This document shows positions 54,545-62,433 of a DNA stretch of 64,000 nt, piece after piece. Location of the stretch: positions 310,001-374,000 of the forward strand of contig NZ_JACWMS010000003.1 in the NCBI RefSeq assembly GCF_014673215.1, written 5' to 3'. Source of the stretch: Gordonia hankookensis (GTDB lineage Bacteria; Actinomycetota; Actinomycetes; Mycobacteriales; Mycobacteriaceae). The translations under genes and the position numbers were made by a program. The notes beneath the pieces are model-generated. The model was not told where the DNA came from. It ran no database searches and saw only the letters and a list, made by a program, of their open reading frames with translations. Within the stretch, counting starts at the first letter, position 1. Each line of letters opens with the position of its first letter.

Positions 54545-55390
54545 TCAGGGCTCGGGCGTGTGATCGGCCAACCAGCCGAGCACGTCCGAGATCACCTGAT
54601 CGCGCTCCGGCTCGTTGAAGATCTCGTGGTAGAGACCGTCGTAGATCGTGAGCGTCTTGTCCGATGATGCGGCGAGCCGATCCACCATCTCACTGCCCGC
54701 GGGACTGGTGAGAGCGTCGGCGCCGCCGTGCAGGACGAGCAGCGGGATGTGTAGACCCGACAGCCGTCGTGGGAACGACCCCATGGTGGCCAGCATCGCG
54801 CCGCCGAGGGCCGCCGGGATCTTGTCCCGCGTCACCAGCGGATCGGTGTCGTAGGTGGCGACCACCTGCGGGTCTCGCGAGATACTCGCGGAATCCAATG
54901 CGGTGGTGGGCAATCCGGGTGCCACTCGCGCGAGCAACGGTGCCAGTTTGACCGCGACCGGCGACAGATCGTCGCCCGGCACCACGGCGGCACCGGAGAG
55001 CACCAGGCCGTCCAGTCGGTCCTGATGGTCCAGCGCGAAGTCCAGAGCGATGCAGCCACCCATGCTGTGCCCGATCAGGAAGGTCGGCAGATCGCCTGTC
55101 GCCACCTGATCCAGCACCGCGCCGAGATCGTCGGTGTAGTCAGAGAACCGTTGGACACGAAGACGTTTGCCACCCGAACGCCCATGACCCAGGTGATCGG
55201 GCACGGCAGTCAGGTAGCCCGCACCGACGAGCCGCTCCACGACGTGGCGGTAACGGCGGCCGTGTTCACCGAGTCCGTGGGCGATCACGACTGTCCCCCG
55301 GGGAGCACCCTCGGTGCGACTCACGTCGTAGGTGATGGTCTCGCCGTGCCTGCCCCGGAACGAGCGTTCCTCCACTGTCATGTCGGTCAT
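54545..55390 (-). CDS. Monoacylglycerol lipase-like alpha/beta hydrolase
   Basis: The protein has 281 residues, close to the mycobacterial monoacylglycerol lipase Rv0183. The oxyanion HG element HGLGEHGRRY, nucleophile elbow GHSMGGCIAL, Asp in LHGGADALTSP and His in GLYHEIFNEPE are those of the MAGL family. The ATG at 55390 is chosen, with a GTG at 55399 also possible. It probably hydrolyses monoacylglycerols released from host or storage lipids. The coiled-coil gene lies 16 bp upstream, so they may be co-transcribed. Confidence 0.88.
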   Translation of the reverse strand: MTDMTVEERSFRGRHGETITYDVSRTEGAPRGTVVIAHGLGEHGRRYRHVVERLVGAGYLTAVPDHLGHGRSGGKRLRVQRFSDYTDDLGAVLDQVATGDLPTFLIGHSMGGCIALDFALDHQDRLDGLVLSGAAVVPGDDLSPVAVKLAPLLARVAPGLPTTALDSASISRDPQVVATYDTDPLVTRDKIPAALGGAMLATMGSFPRRLSGLHIPLLVLHGGADALTSPAGSEMVDRLAASSDKTLTIYDGLYHEIFNEPERDQVISDVLGWLADHTPEP

Positions 55391-55406
55391 TGTGGTCACA
55401 CCCCGT

Positions 55407-55829
55407 TCAGCTGAGAAGCCCCAGTCGCGAGGCCACGCCGCGCCCTGCCGATTCCAGTGCGGCGAGTGGTCGCATCGCCGCCTCACCGATCCCGACCAGG
55501 ATCTCCACCCGTCCGACGACCCGTTCGAGCCGGTCGACCACATCGACCATCGCGACAACGGTCGAATCCACCTGGTCGAGCGTGCCGGTGAGTCGCGACA
55601 TGGTGACGCCGAGATTGTCGATGGCCCCGTCGAGCCCACTGATCGTCTTGTTCATGTCGACCAGCACATCTCCGAGGTCGGTCAGGATCGCCTCGACCTG
55701 GTCCACCGTCACATCCGCGTTCAGCGCGGCCTGGGCTAGCTTCTTGAATCGCTGCCGTTCGGCAGGTCGGGCGTCGTCCTCGGAGCCACGATTCCCACCA
55801 CCGGTTTCGGCCATGACCCGATTATTCAT
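55407..55829 (-). CDS. Predicted coiled-coil protein of unknown function
   Basis: The protein has 140 residues from the ATG at 55829 (an ATG at 55814 is possible). After a short polar N-terminus it is almost entirely helical with heptad-like hydrophobic spacing (VDQVEAILTDLGDVLVDMNKTISGLDGAIDNLGVTMSRLTGTLDQVDSTVVAMVDVVDRLERVVGRV-type pattern across about 55-125). This resembles phasin-like or chemoreceptor-like helical proteins. It precedes the monoacylglycerol lipase gene; a lipid-inclusion surface protein is one possibility but unproven. Confidence 0.6.
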   Translation of the reverse strand: MNNRVMAETGGGNRGSEDDARPAERQRFKKLAQAALNADVTVDQVEAILTDLGDVLVDMNKTISGLDGAIDNLGVTMSRLTGTLDQVDSTVVAMVDVVDRLERVVGRVEILVGIGEAAMRPLAALESAGRGVASRLGLLS

Positions 55830-55885
55830 GGTCGAGCACCCCACGCGGGGGAATACGACACGGCCCCACCCCGTTGAGACGCACA

Positions 55886-55903
55886 TAGCTCAAAATTGAG
55901 CTA
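55886..55903. promoter_or_regulatory. MarR-type palindrome upstream of the pirin operon
   Basis: TAGCTCAAAATTGAGCTA has 8-bp perfect arms (TAGCTCAA/TTGAGCTA) around AA, 17 bp upstream of the first pirin ATG. A MarR gene lies in the same operon, so autorepression is expected. Confidence 0.72.
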
Positions 55904-55919
55904 CTGAGAGGAGCCCGTC

Positions 55920-56891
55920 ATGCCCGCAATCACCGCCGACACGCTGACCTTGCCGCGGCTGCGCGCCGCAACCCCCGAGCAGACCGAACGGCCGGTGAAG
56001 TCGGTGACCACCGGGCCGCGCGGCTTCGAGGGTGAGGGTTTCCCGGTGGTCCGGGCCTTCGCCGGGGTGTCCAGCGCCGACCTCGACCCGTTTGTCCACA
56101 TGGACCAGATGGGTGAGGTCGACTACGAGCCGGGCGAACCCAAGGGGACGTCGTGGCACCCGCACCGCGGATTCGAGACCGTCACCTACATGATCGACGG
56201 CCGATTCCAACACCAGGACTCGACCGGGGGCGGCGGACTCATCGAGAACGGCGCAACGCAATGGATGACCGCGGGAGCGGGCATCCTGCACATCGAGACC
56301 CCGCCGGCCGAACTCGTCGATTCCGGCGGCCTGTTCCACGGCATTCAGCTGTGGGTGAATCTGCCGGCAGCCGACAAATTCATCAGCCCCAAATACCAGA
56401 ATCTCGAAGGCGGCCAGGCCGCTCTGCTGACCACCGAAGACGCCGGCGCCCTGATCCGCATCATCGCCGGCGAGGTCGACGGGCATGCCGGACCCGGCTC
56501 GACCCACACCCCGATCACGTTCGCGCACGCCACCGTGTCGCCGGGGGCGCGACTGTCGATGCCGTGGCGCCCGGACTTCAACGCGCTCGTCTACGTGCTG
56601 TCCGGCCGCGGGACCGTGGGCCCGGACGCCCGGCCGGTCCGCCAGGGCCAGTTGGTGGTGTTCGGCAAGGGTGACCGGATCACCGTCGGCGCCGACGAGG
56701 GCCAGGACTCGAACCGTCCGGCACTGGAACTGCTGGTCCTCGGCGGGCGGCCGATCCGCGAGCCGGTGTTCCAATACGGACCGTTCGTGATGAACACCAA
56801 ACAGCAACTCATCGAGGCCATCGATGACTTCAATGCCGGACGACTCGGTGTCATCCCGCCGGATGCGCTGATGCCACACACCTCGCGGTGA
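55920..56891 (+). CDS. Pirin-family protein, copy 1
   Basis: The protein has 323 residues and a bicupin fold. The N-terminal cupin carries HPHRGFETVTYMIDGRFQHQDS, with the His/Glu ligands of pirin metal sites, then the GIQLWVNLP and C-terminal cupin MPWRPDFNALVYVLSGRG. Pirins are iron proteins used as redox sensors or as quercetin-type dioxygenases. The ATG at 55920 has GAGGAG 5 bp upstream. The stop overlaps the MarR GTG by 4 bp. Operon: pirin, MarR, second pirin. Confidence 0.88.
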   Translation: MPAITADTLTLPRLRAATPEQTERPVKSVTTGPRGFEGEGFPVVRAFAGVSSADLDPFVHMDQMGEVDYEPGEPKGTSWHPHRGFETVTYMIDGRFQHQDSTGGGGLIENGATQWMTAGAGILHIETPPAELVDSGGLFHGIQLWVNLPAADKFISPKYQNLEGGQAALLTTEDAGALIRIIAGEVDGHAGPGSTHTPITFAHATVSPGARLSMPWRPDFNALVYVLSGRGTVGPDARPVRQGQLVVFGKGDRITVGADEGQDSNRPALELLVLGGRPIREPVFQYGPFVMNTKQQLIEAIDDFNAGRLGVIPPDALMPHTSR

Positions 56892-57367
56892 GTGCCGCAC
56901 CTTCGGCGAGCGACCCGCGACGCGAGGCGTGGCAGGTCTTCATCGAGACAAGCGCTCGCCTTCAGACCGTCCTCGACGACGACCTGAAGGCGAGTGCCGG
57001 CATGTCCCTCGCCGACTATCAGGTACTCCTGTTGCTGCACGACGCGCCGCGACAGCGACTCCGGATGCGGGATCTCTCCGAACACCTGGTGTTCTCGACA
57101 TCGCGACTGTCATATCAGATCGACACACTCGTACGCCGCGGCTGGCTCGGCCGTGAGCGGGCCGACGAGGATCGACGCGGCAGTTACGCCGTGCTCACAC
57201 CCCGTGGCGCCGAGGTCTTCCGGAACGCCGCCCGGGACCACGCCCGGTGTGTCCGAACACTGTTCATCGACGCCCTGTCCGAGACAGACGGTGTCGCCCT
57301 GCTCGACATCATGACCCGGCTGTCGGGGCACATGTCGTCCCAGCACGAGACGGGAGGCCGACGATGA
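56888..57367 (+). CDS. MarR-family transcriptional regulator
   Basis: The protein has 159 residues from a GTG start coupled to the pirin stop. The winged helix is MRDLSEHLVFSTSRLSYQIDTLVRRGWLGRERADEDRRGSYAVLTPRGAEVF, with the conserved DxRG wing element. It lies between two pirin genes and very likely represses the operon through the 55886-55903 palindrome. Inducers of MarR-pirin systems are commonly phenolics or quinones; the ligand here is unknown. Confidence 0.9.
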   Translation: MSAAPSASDPRREAWQVFIETSARLQTVLDDDLKASAGMSLADYQVLLLLHDAPRQRLRMRDLSEHLVFSTSRLSYQIDTLVRRGWLGRERADEDRRGSYAVLTPRGAEVFRNAARDHARCVRTLFIDALSETDGVALLDIMTRLSGHMSSQHETGGRR

Positions 57368-58092
57368 TGCAGATCATCCGGTCCGCCGAGCGTGCCCATT
57401 GGTGGAACGAGTGGCTCGACTCTCGCCAGTCCTTTCCCGCCACGGGCAATTTCGACCTCGCCGCCAATGCACACGGTGTTCTACTCGTCCACAACGACGA
57501 TCGTGTCGACGCAGGCGAAGGCCTCGACATGCACACCCACTCCGACACCGAGATACTCACCTGGGTACTCGAAGGCGTTGCGGCGCACCGGGACTCCACC
57601 GGTCACGAGTCGCTGATCCACCCCGGCGAGATCCAGCGGATGACGGCCGGGCGCGGAATCCGGCACAGTGAACGCAATCCGGCCCGCCGCGACGAGGATC
57701 GACCGTTGCGCGTCATCCAGATGTGGATCGCCCCCGACACCGCAGGCCTCGATCCCGGATACGAGCAACGCGACCTGACCACCGAACTGTCTTCCGGTGA
57801 GCCGGTTGTCGTGGCGTCCGGGATGCCCGCCGACGCCGACGGTCCGGGCGTCTGGCTCGCGAACCACCGGTCGGCACTGGTGGCCGCACGACCGCGAGAT
57901 GATCGCCCCATCGAGTTCCCGGCGGCGCGGTTCGGACATCTGTTCGTCGCTGCCGGAACCGCATCCGCCGACGGCATCGGGGTCCTCTCGGAAGGCGACG
58001 CGGTCCGTCTCACCGGGCACGGAGAAGTCCGCCTCCGCTCTCAGGAGAACGCCGAGCTCCTCTATTGGGCGATGGACGCCTCGGTGCGCTGA
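57364..58092 (+). CDS. Pirin-family protein, copy 2 (shorter)
   Basis: The protein has 242 residues, overlapping the MarR gene by 4 bp. The first cupin retains LDMHTHSDTEILTWVLEGVAAHRDS, with the His-rich metal-site text, and IQRMTAGRGIRHSERNP; the C-terminal cupin is truncated relative to copy 1. It belongs to the YhhW/YhaK-type pirin subgroup. Two non-identical pirins flanking one MarR suggest paired roles in oxidation of a phenolic signal. Confidence 0.88.
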   Translation: MMQIIRSAERAHWWNEWLDSRQSFPATGNFDLAANAHGVLLVHNDDRVDAGEGLDMHTHSDTEILTWVLEGVAAHRDSTGHESLIHPGEIQRMTAGRGIRHSERNPARRDEDRPLRVIQMWIAPDTAGLDPGYEQRDLTTELSSGEPVVVASGMPADADGPGVWLANHRSALVAARPRDDRPIEFPAARFGHLFVAAGTASADGIGVLSEGDAVRLTGHGEVRLRSQENAELLYWAMDASVR

Positions 58093-58093
58093 G

Positions 58094-59023
58094 TCAGCGC
58101 AATTGCGGCGCAACCTCGTTGGCGACCAGCTCGAGGTGATCCAGGTCGCTCAGGTCGAGCGTCTGCAGGTAGATCCGGCTCGCGCCGGCAGCGCGGTAGC
58201 TCTCGATCTTCTCCACCACCTCGGCGGGGGTACCTGCTGCACCGTTCTCCCGGAGCTCGTCGACCTCACGGCCGATCGCCGCCGCGCGACGTGCCAACTC
58301 CTCCTCGTTGGCACCGCAGCACAAGACCAGCGCCGCCGAGTAGGTGATCGAGTCGGCGGAGCGTCCCGCATCCCCGACGGCCGCGCCGACCCGCTCGAAC
58401 TGCGCCCGGGCCTCGTCGACGGGCTGGAAGGCCGCATTGAACTCGTCGCCGAAACGAGCGGCCAGTGCGGGCGTGCGCTTCTTGCCGGTACCGCCGACGA
58501 TGATCGGTGGTCGCGGCGACTGGGTGGGCTTGGGCAGCCCGGGTGACTCGCTGATCGGATAATGCCCACCGGGATGGTCGAAGGTCTCCCCGTCCGGCGT
58601 GCCCCAGAGGCCGGTGATGATCTCGAGGCTCTCCTCCAGCCGGTCGAACCGCTCGCCGAGCGGCGGGAACGGGATGCCATAGGCACTGTGTTCGGCCTCG
58701 AACCAGCCGGCACCGAGTCCGAGTTCCACTCGGCCGCCACTCATCTGGTCCACCTGGGCGACGGAGATCGCGAGCGGGCCAGGATAGCGGAAGGTCGCCG
58801 ACGTCACCAGTGTGCCGAGCCGGATTCGCGAGGTGTCGCGCGCCAGGCCGGCCAGGGTGAGCCAGGCGTCGGTCGGACCGGGTCGGCCGTCGACATTCAT
58901 CGCCAGGTAGTGATCGCTCCGGAAGAAGGCGTCGAAGCCGAGGTCCTCGGTGGCCTTCGCGATCCGCAGTAGATCGTCGTAGGTTGCGCCTTGCTGGGGT
59001 TCGGTGAAGATTCGCAATTCCAC
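58094..59023 (-). CDS. LLM-class F420-dependent oxidoreductase
   Basis: The protein has 309 residues and a TIM barrel. AKATEDLGFDAFFRSDHYL, LAGLARDTSRIRLGTLVTSATFRYPGPLAISVAQVDQMSGGRVELGLGAGWFEAEH and PPIIVGGTGKKRTPALAARFGDEFN are typical of mycobacterial F420-dependent luciferase-like enzymes. The F420 preference is inferred from family and taxon. Substrate is unknown. It is convergent with the pirin operon with one base between stops. Confidence 0.85.
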   Translation of the reverse strand: MELRIFTEPQQGATYDDLLRIAKATEDLGFDAFFRSDHYLAMNVDGRPGPTDAWLTLAGLARDTSRIRLGTLVTSATFRYPGPLAISVAQVDQMSGGRVELGLGAGWFEAEHSAYGIPFPPLGERFDRLEESLEIITGLWGTPDGETFDHPGGHYPISESPGLPKPTQSPRPPIIVGGTGKKRTPALAARFGDEFNAAFQPVDEARAQFERVGAAVGDAGRSADSITYSAALVLCCGANEEELARRAAAIGREVDELRENGAAGTPAEVVEKIESYRAAGASRIYLQTLDLSDLDHLELVANEVAPQLR

Positions 59024-59047
59024 GGTGCCAACCTACGCCCACGCCGT

Positions 59048-60019
59048 TCAGGGCGTCAGCGACGGCTCATCCGAGGTCGACAGGGTCAGGACTGCCTCGA
59101 CGATGCTCTCGTGTTCCTCGATCTCACGCTCCACCTTCCGCAACTGGACGGCCAGATCGTGTTCCGCGAGGTCGCCGGTCATGTCGACCGCAGCGACCAG
59201 GAAGTACTTCATCGGACCCACGTACTCGACGTGCAGGTAGGTGACCCGGTCGATCTCGGCGCGCCTGAGCAGCGCGGTCAGGATCTCGGTCCGCGTCGCG
59301 GGCATCGCCGACTGTCCGAGCAAGAACTCGCCATTGCGCTTGATGAGGAACACGGCTATGAAGCCGAGCAGGATGCCGACCAGGATCGATCCGATCGCAT
59401 CCCACACCGCCTGCCCGGTGATCTCGTGGAGGGCCATGCCTGCGGCGGCGATCGCCAGTCCGACCAGGGCCGCGGCATCCTCGAAGAACACGGCTCGCAA
59501 CGTCGTGTTGGACGTACGGCTGACGAAGCGGAGTGGATGGATCGAGAAGCGCGCACCACCAGCCGAAGCCTGACGGATCGACTGAATGAACGAAACACAT
59601 TCCAGCACTGCGGATATCGCCAGAACGAGGTATCCGACGAGGTAATTCGCGTCCTCCTCGGGCTCGGTCAGCGCAGAGATCCCATGCATCACCGAGACCA
59701 CGGCTCCCACCGTGAACAGGCCGAACGCGGCGAACATCGACCAGATATAGGTTTCTCGCCCGTAGCCGAACGGATGTCTCCGGTCACGGTCGCGGGCGCC
59801 GCGGCGCTCGGCGATGAGCAGGAAGACCTCGTTGCCTGCATCGGCCCACGAGTGCGCGGATTCCGCGACCAGTGACGCCGAGCCGGTGATCCCTGCGGCC
59901 ACGGTCTTGGCAACGGCGATCAGCACATTCATCGCGAACGCGATGACGACCGTCAGCATGGATTCACCGGCCGAATCGTCTGACGTGCCGCCCGGTGACT
60001 CCGTCGCATCCTTCGACAT
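59048..60019 (-). CDS. Cation diffusion facilitator (CDF) transporter
   Basis: The protein has 323 residues and six transmembrane helices. The first metal-site region SASLVAESAHSWADAGNEVFLL has the conserved His/Asp pair of helix 2, and a third-site region in helix 5 has EDAAALVGLAIAAAG. A C-terminal cytoplasmic ferredoxin-like domain (VTYLHVEYVGPMKYFLVAAVDM) follows. CDF members export zinc, iron or manganese; selectivity is not assigned. The first helix-2 motif departs from the usual HxxxD spacing of Zn exporters, so other cations are possible. Confidence 0.88.
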   Translation of the reverse strand: MSKDATESPGGTSDDSAGESMLTVVIAFAMNVLIAVAKTVAAGITGSASLVAESAHSWADAGNEVFLLIAERRGARDRDRRHPFGYGRETYIWSMFAAFGLFTVGAVVSVMHGISALTEPEEDANYLVGYLVLAISAVLECVSFIQSIRQASAGGARFSIHPLRFVSRTSNTTLRAVFFEDAAALVGLAIAAAGMALHEITGQAVWDAIGSILVGILLGFIAVFLIKRNGEFLLGQSAMPATRTEILTALLRRAEIDRVTYLHVEYVGPMKYFLVAAVDMTGDLAEHDLAVQLRKVEREIEEHESIVEAVLTLSTSDEPSLTP

Positions 60020-60131
60020 GCATCGATGGTCTCACGGCGCATTGTGCGGGGACGGACATCTGCCACCCATCCATGCCTCCATCGGCTCCGAATCGCTGCG
60101 GTCAGCCACCCGCAACAGAGGAGTCACCATC

Positions 60132-60548
60132 ATGCGTTCTGCCACCCGCACCGTCCTCGGGATCATCATCGCCGGGGCGGGCGCCGCCGGTATCTCGCTG
60201 GCTGCCGCACCGGCCGCCCATGCCGCGCCGGAGGTGTGTCCCGGTCTTCCCGGACAATCGTCGACAATGCCGAACTGTCAGGTCGATTCCGGCCCGACCG
60301 GACTCACTCTGGCGGTCACCGATGGGGGCGGCAAGGCCGCGGTGACCGGCGACAACTACGCCGGTCCGGCCGCGATCGCCATCGGTAAGGGAGCGACGGT
60401 GACGATGACCGGCGTTCGGCCGGGACTGGCCATCGGTATCGCCGGACCGGGCGCCACCGTCGTCGTCGACGGTAAGAACGGTCCCACCTGCACCGGCGGC
60501 GCCGCATTCGCCGGGGACTTCCAGACCTGGAAGGGCTGCCGCTCGTGA
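60132..60548 (+). CDS. Small secreted protein
   Basis: The protein has 138 residues. A signal peptide (MRSATRTVLGIIIAGAGAAG, cleavage after AHA in AAPAAHAAPEV) is clear. The mature part is ~105 residues, Gly/Thr/Val-rich, probably beta-structured, with four cysteines (VCPG, NCQVD, TCTGG and GCRS) that could form two disulfides. No homologous family is recognised. It probably acts in the envelope or medium. It is followed by a 28-bp palindrome. Confidence 0.75.
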   Translation: MRSATRTVLGIIIAGAGAAGISLAAAPAAHAAPEVCPGLPGQSSTMPNCQVDSGPTGLTLAVTDGGGKAAVTGDNYAGPAAIAIGKGATVTMTGVRPGLAIGIAGPGATVVVDGKNGPTCTGGAAFAGDFQTWKGCRS

Positions 60549-60562
60549 GTTCCTGACCGACC

Positions 60563-60590
60563 ATCTGCCATGACACATGTCATGGCAGAT
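60563..60590. promoter_or_regulatory. 28-bp palindrome upstream of the ABC-two-component operon
   Basis: Perfect 13-bp arms (60563-60575 and 60578-60590) around CA, with core ATGACACATGTCAT. It lies 52 bp upstream of the ABC ATPase start and 15 bp after the secreted-protein stop. Core TGACANNTGTCA dyads suit NarL/LuxR-type response regulators; one is encoded in this operon. A terminator function is less likely because there is no U tract. Confidence 0.6.
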
Positions 60591-60641
60591 CAGTGACATC
60601 TCCGCCAGGAACTACGCCGTCGGTCGTCGCATCGTGGAGAC

Positions 60642-61538
60642 ATGACACACCTGGCACTTCGATCCAACGGGCTCACCAAGACCTTCCGCGGCGCCGATCG
60701 CACCCCGGTCGCCGCCGTGGATCACCTCGATCTCGCCATCACTCCGGGTGAGGTCGTCGCCTTCCTCGGGCCCAACGGCGCGGGCAAGACCACGACCCTG
60801 GACATGGTCCTGGGTATGACCCGGCCGGATTCCGGCGAGATCGAGGTGTTCGGGCTGCCGCCGCAGCAGGCCGCACGGTCCGGACGCATCGCTGCGGTGA
60901 TGCAGACCGGTGGTCTGCAGCCGGATTTCACCGTCGAAGAGACAGTGCGAGTCGTCGCGGCACTGCACGGCGGTTCCGTCGATCCGGCGGCCGCGATGGC
61001 ACGCGCCGATCTCGCGCACATCGCCGGCCGGACCGTGTCGAAATGCTCAGGGGGCGAACAGCAGCGGCTCAAGTTCGCGCTGGCGCTGCTCCCCGACCCG
61101 GACCTGATCGTCCTCGACGAGCCGACCGCAGGCATGGATGTCGAGTCCCGCCGCGCCTTCTGGGCAGCGATGCGTACCGACGCCATGCATGGGCGGACAG
61201 TACTTTTCGCGACCCACTACCTCGAAGAGGCCGACTCCTTCGCCGATCGGATCGTGATGATCTCCGGTGGGCGCATCGTCGCCGACGGCCCGACCGCCGA
61301 CATCCGCGCACGTGCAGGCGGCCGGGTGGTCTCCGCAGTTCTCGACGAGCCGGACATCGCCCGGGTCCTGGCCTCCGTGCCGCACGCCACCGAGGTCGAA
61401 AGACGCGGCGGACGTGTCTATCTCGGCGCGCAGGATTCCGACGAACTGGCCCGATTCCTCCTGACCGACACCGCAGCGCGAGACGTCGAGATCAGTGCCC
61501 ACACCCTCGAAGACGCCTTCCTCGAACTCACTGCCTGA
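60642..61538 (+). CDS. ABC-2 transporter ATPase
   Basis: The protein has 298 residues. Walker A GPNGAGKTT, signature KCSGGEQQRLKF, Walker B DLIVLDEPTAGMD and the H-loop FATHYLEEAD are present, with a C-terminal ~60-residue domain ending HTLEDAFLELT. It is the first gene of an operon with a permease and a two-component system, the layout of the DesK/DesR-linked exporters that remove antibiotics or respond to membrane changes. Confidence 0.9.
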   Translation: MTHLALRSNGLTKTFRGADRTPVAAVDHLDLAITPGEVVAFLGPNGAGKTTTLDMVLGMTRPDSGEIEVFGLPPQQAARSGRIAAVMQTGGLQPDFTVEETVRVVAALHGGSVDPAAAMARADLAHIAGRTVSKCSGGEQQRLKFALALLPDPDLIVLDEPTAGMDVESRRAFWAAMRTDAMHGRTVLFATHYLEEADSFADRIVMISGGRIVADGPTADIRARAGGRVVSAVLDEPDIARVLASVPHATEVERRGGRVYLGAQDSDELARFLLTDTAARDVEISAHTLEDAFLELTA

Positions 61539-61558
61539 CCGAATTCACGGAGAACCAC

Positions 61559-62320
61559 ATGACCACCACTTTCATCTCACCCACCTACCTCATCACCGAT
61601 GTACGTCGGGTGCTCCGCAACCGCCGTGCCATGATCTTCACCGTTGTGGTGCCCGCCATGCTCTATCTGGTCTTCGGTGCGACCCAAGGGGATCGGAACG
61701 ACTCGGTCGGCCACGGCAATGTGGCGTTCTATGTCCTCGTCGGCATGGCCGTCTACGGCGCGATCCTGGCCGCCGCGACCAACGCCGCCTCGGTCTCCCT
61801 CGAGCAGCAGAACGGATGGACCCGCACCTTGCGGATGACGCCACTGCGGCCGCGTGGCTACGTCGCGACCAAGGTCGTGGTCGCGATGACCATGGCGGCA
61901 CTGCCGCTCGCGGTGCTCGCCGTCGTCGGTGCGCTGACCGGCGCGACGGCATCGGCGGCCGTCTGGATCGGCTGCCTGACACTCAGCTGGATCGGGTCGT
62001 CGGTGTTCGCGGCTCTCGGCCTCACCATCGGCAGCGTGCTCCGATCCGACGGTGCGATGCAGGCACTGGGTGGCGTCCTCGCTCTCCTCGCCTTTGCCGG
62101 AAACGTGTTCGTGCCGCTCAAGGGCACCATGCTGACGGTCTCCGAGTTCACCCCGATGTTCGGCGTGGCGACGCTCGCCCGGTATCCGCTCACCGGCGGT
62201 GCGACCGTCTACGGCGAGGCGGTCCCGTTGATCGTCTGCGTGGTCAACATCCTGGTGTGGGGGACGATCTTCGCCGCGGCGGCCGGATTCTTCTACAGTC
62301 GCAGTACGGCCCGGCAGTGA
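61559..62320 (+). CDS. ABC-2 transporter permease
   Basis: The protein has 253 residues and six helices. The N-terminus MTTTFISPTYLITDVRRVLRNRRAMIFTVVVPAMLYLVFG and the conserved loop LEQQNGWTRTLRMTPLRPRGY are characteristic of ABC-2 permeases. The ATG at 61559 follows 20 bp after the ATPase stop, with ACGGAGAACC upstream. A perfect 29-bp hairpin starts 11 bp after its stop. Confidence 0.9.
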   Translation: MTTTFISPTYLITDVRRVLRNRRAMIFTVVVPAMLYLVFGATQGDRNDSVGHGNVAFYVLVGMAVYGAILAAATNAASVSLEQQNGWTRTLRMTPLRPRGYVATKVVVAMTMAALPLAVLAVVGALTGATASAAVWIGCLTLSWIGSSVFAALGLTIGSVLRSDGAMQALGGVLALLAFAGNVFVPLKGTMLTVSEFTPMFGVATLARYPLTGGATVYGEAVPLIVCVVNILVWGTIFAAAAGFFYSRSTARQ

Positions 62321-62330
62321 CTCCCCTTCG

Positions 62331-62399
62331 CAGCCGCGACGGTTTCCGTCATCCGCGACGCCATTTCGTGGTCGCGGATGACGGAAACCGTCGCGGCTG
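62331..62399. repeat. Perfect 29-bp inverted repeat between permease and kinase genes
   Basis: Arms 62331-62359 and 62371-62399 are exact complements around an 11-nt loop, and ACTCCC/GGGAGT at 62320-62325 and 62404-62409 add an outer stem. It fills the intergenic gap between two operon genes. It could be an attenuator, an RNA-stability hairpin or an inserted palindromic repeat. Confidence 0.85.
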
Positions 62400-62433
62400 G
62401 GGTGGGAGTCGGCGAGACAGGAACGACGAGACG

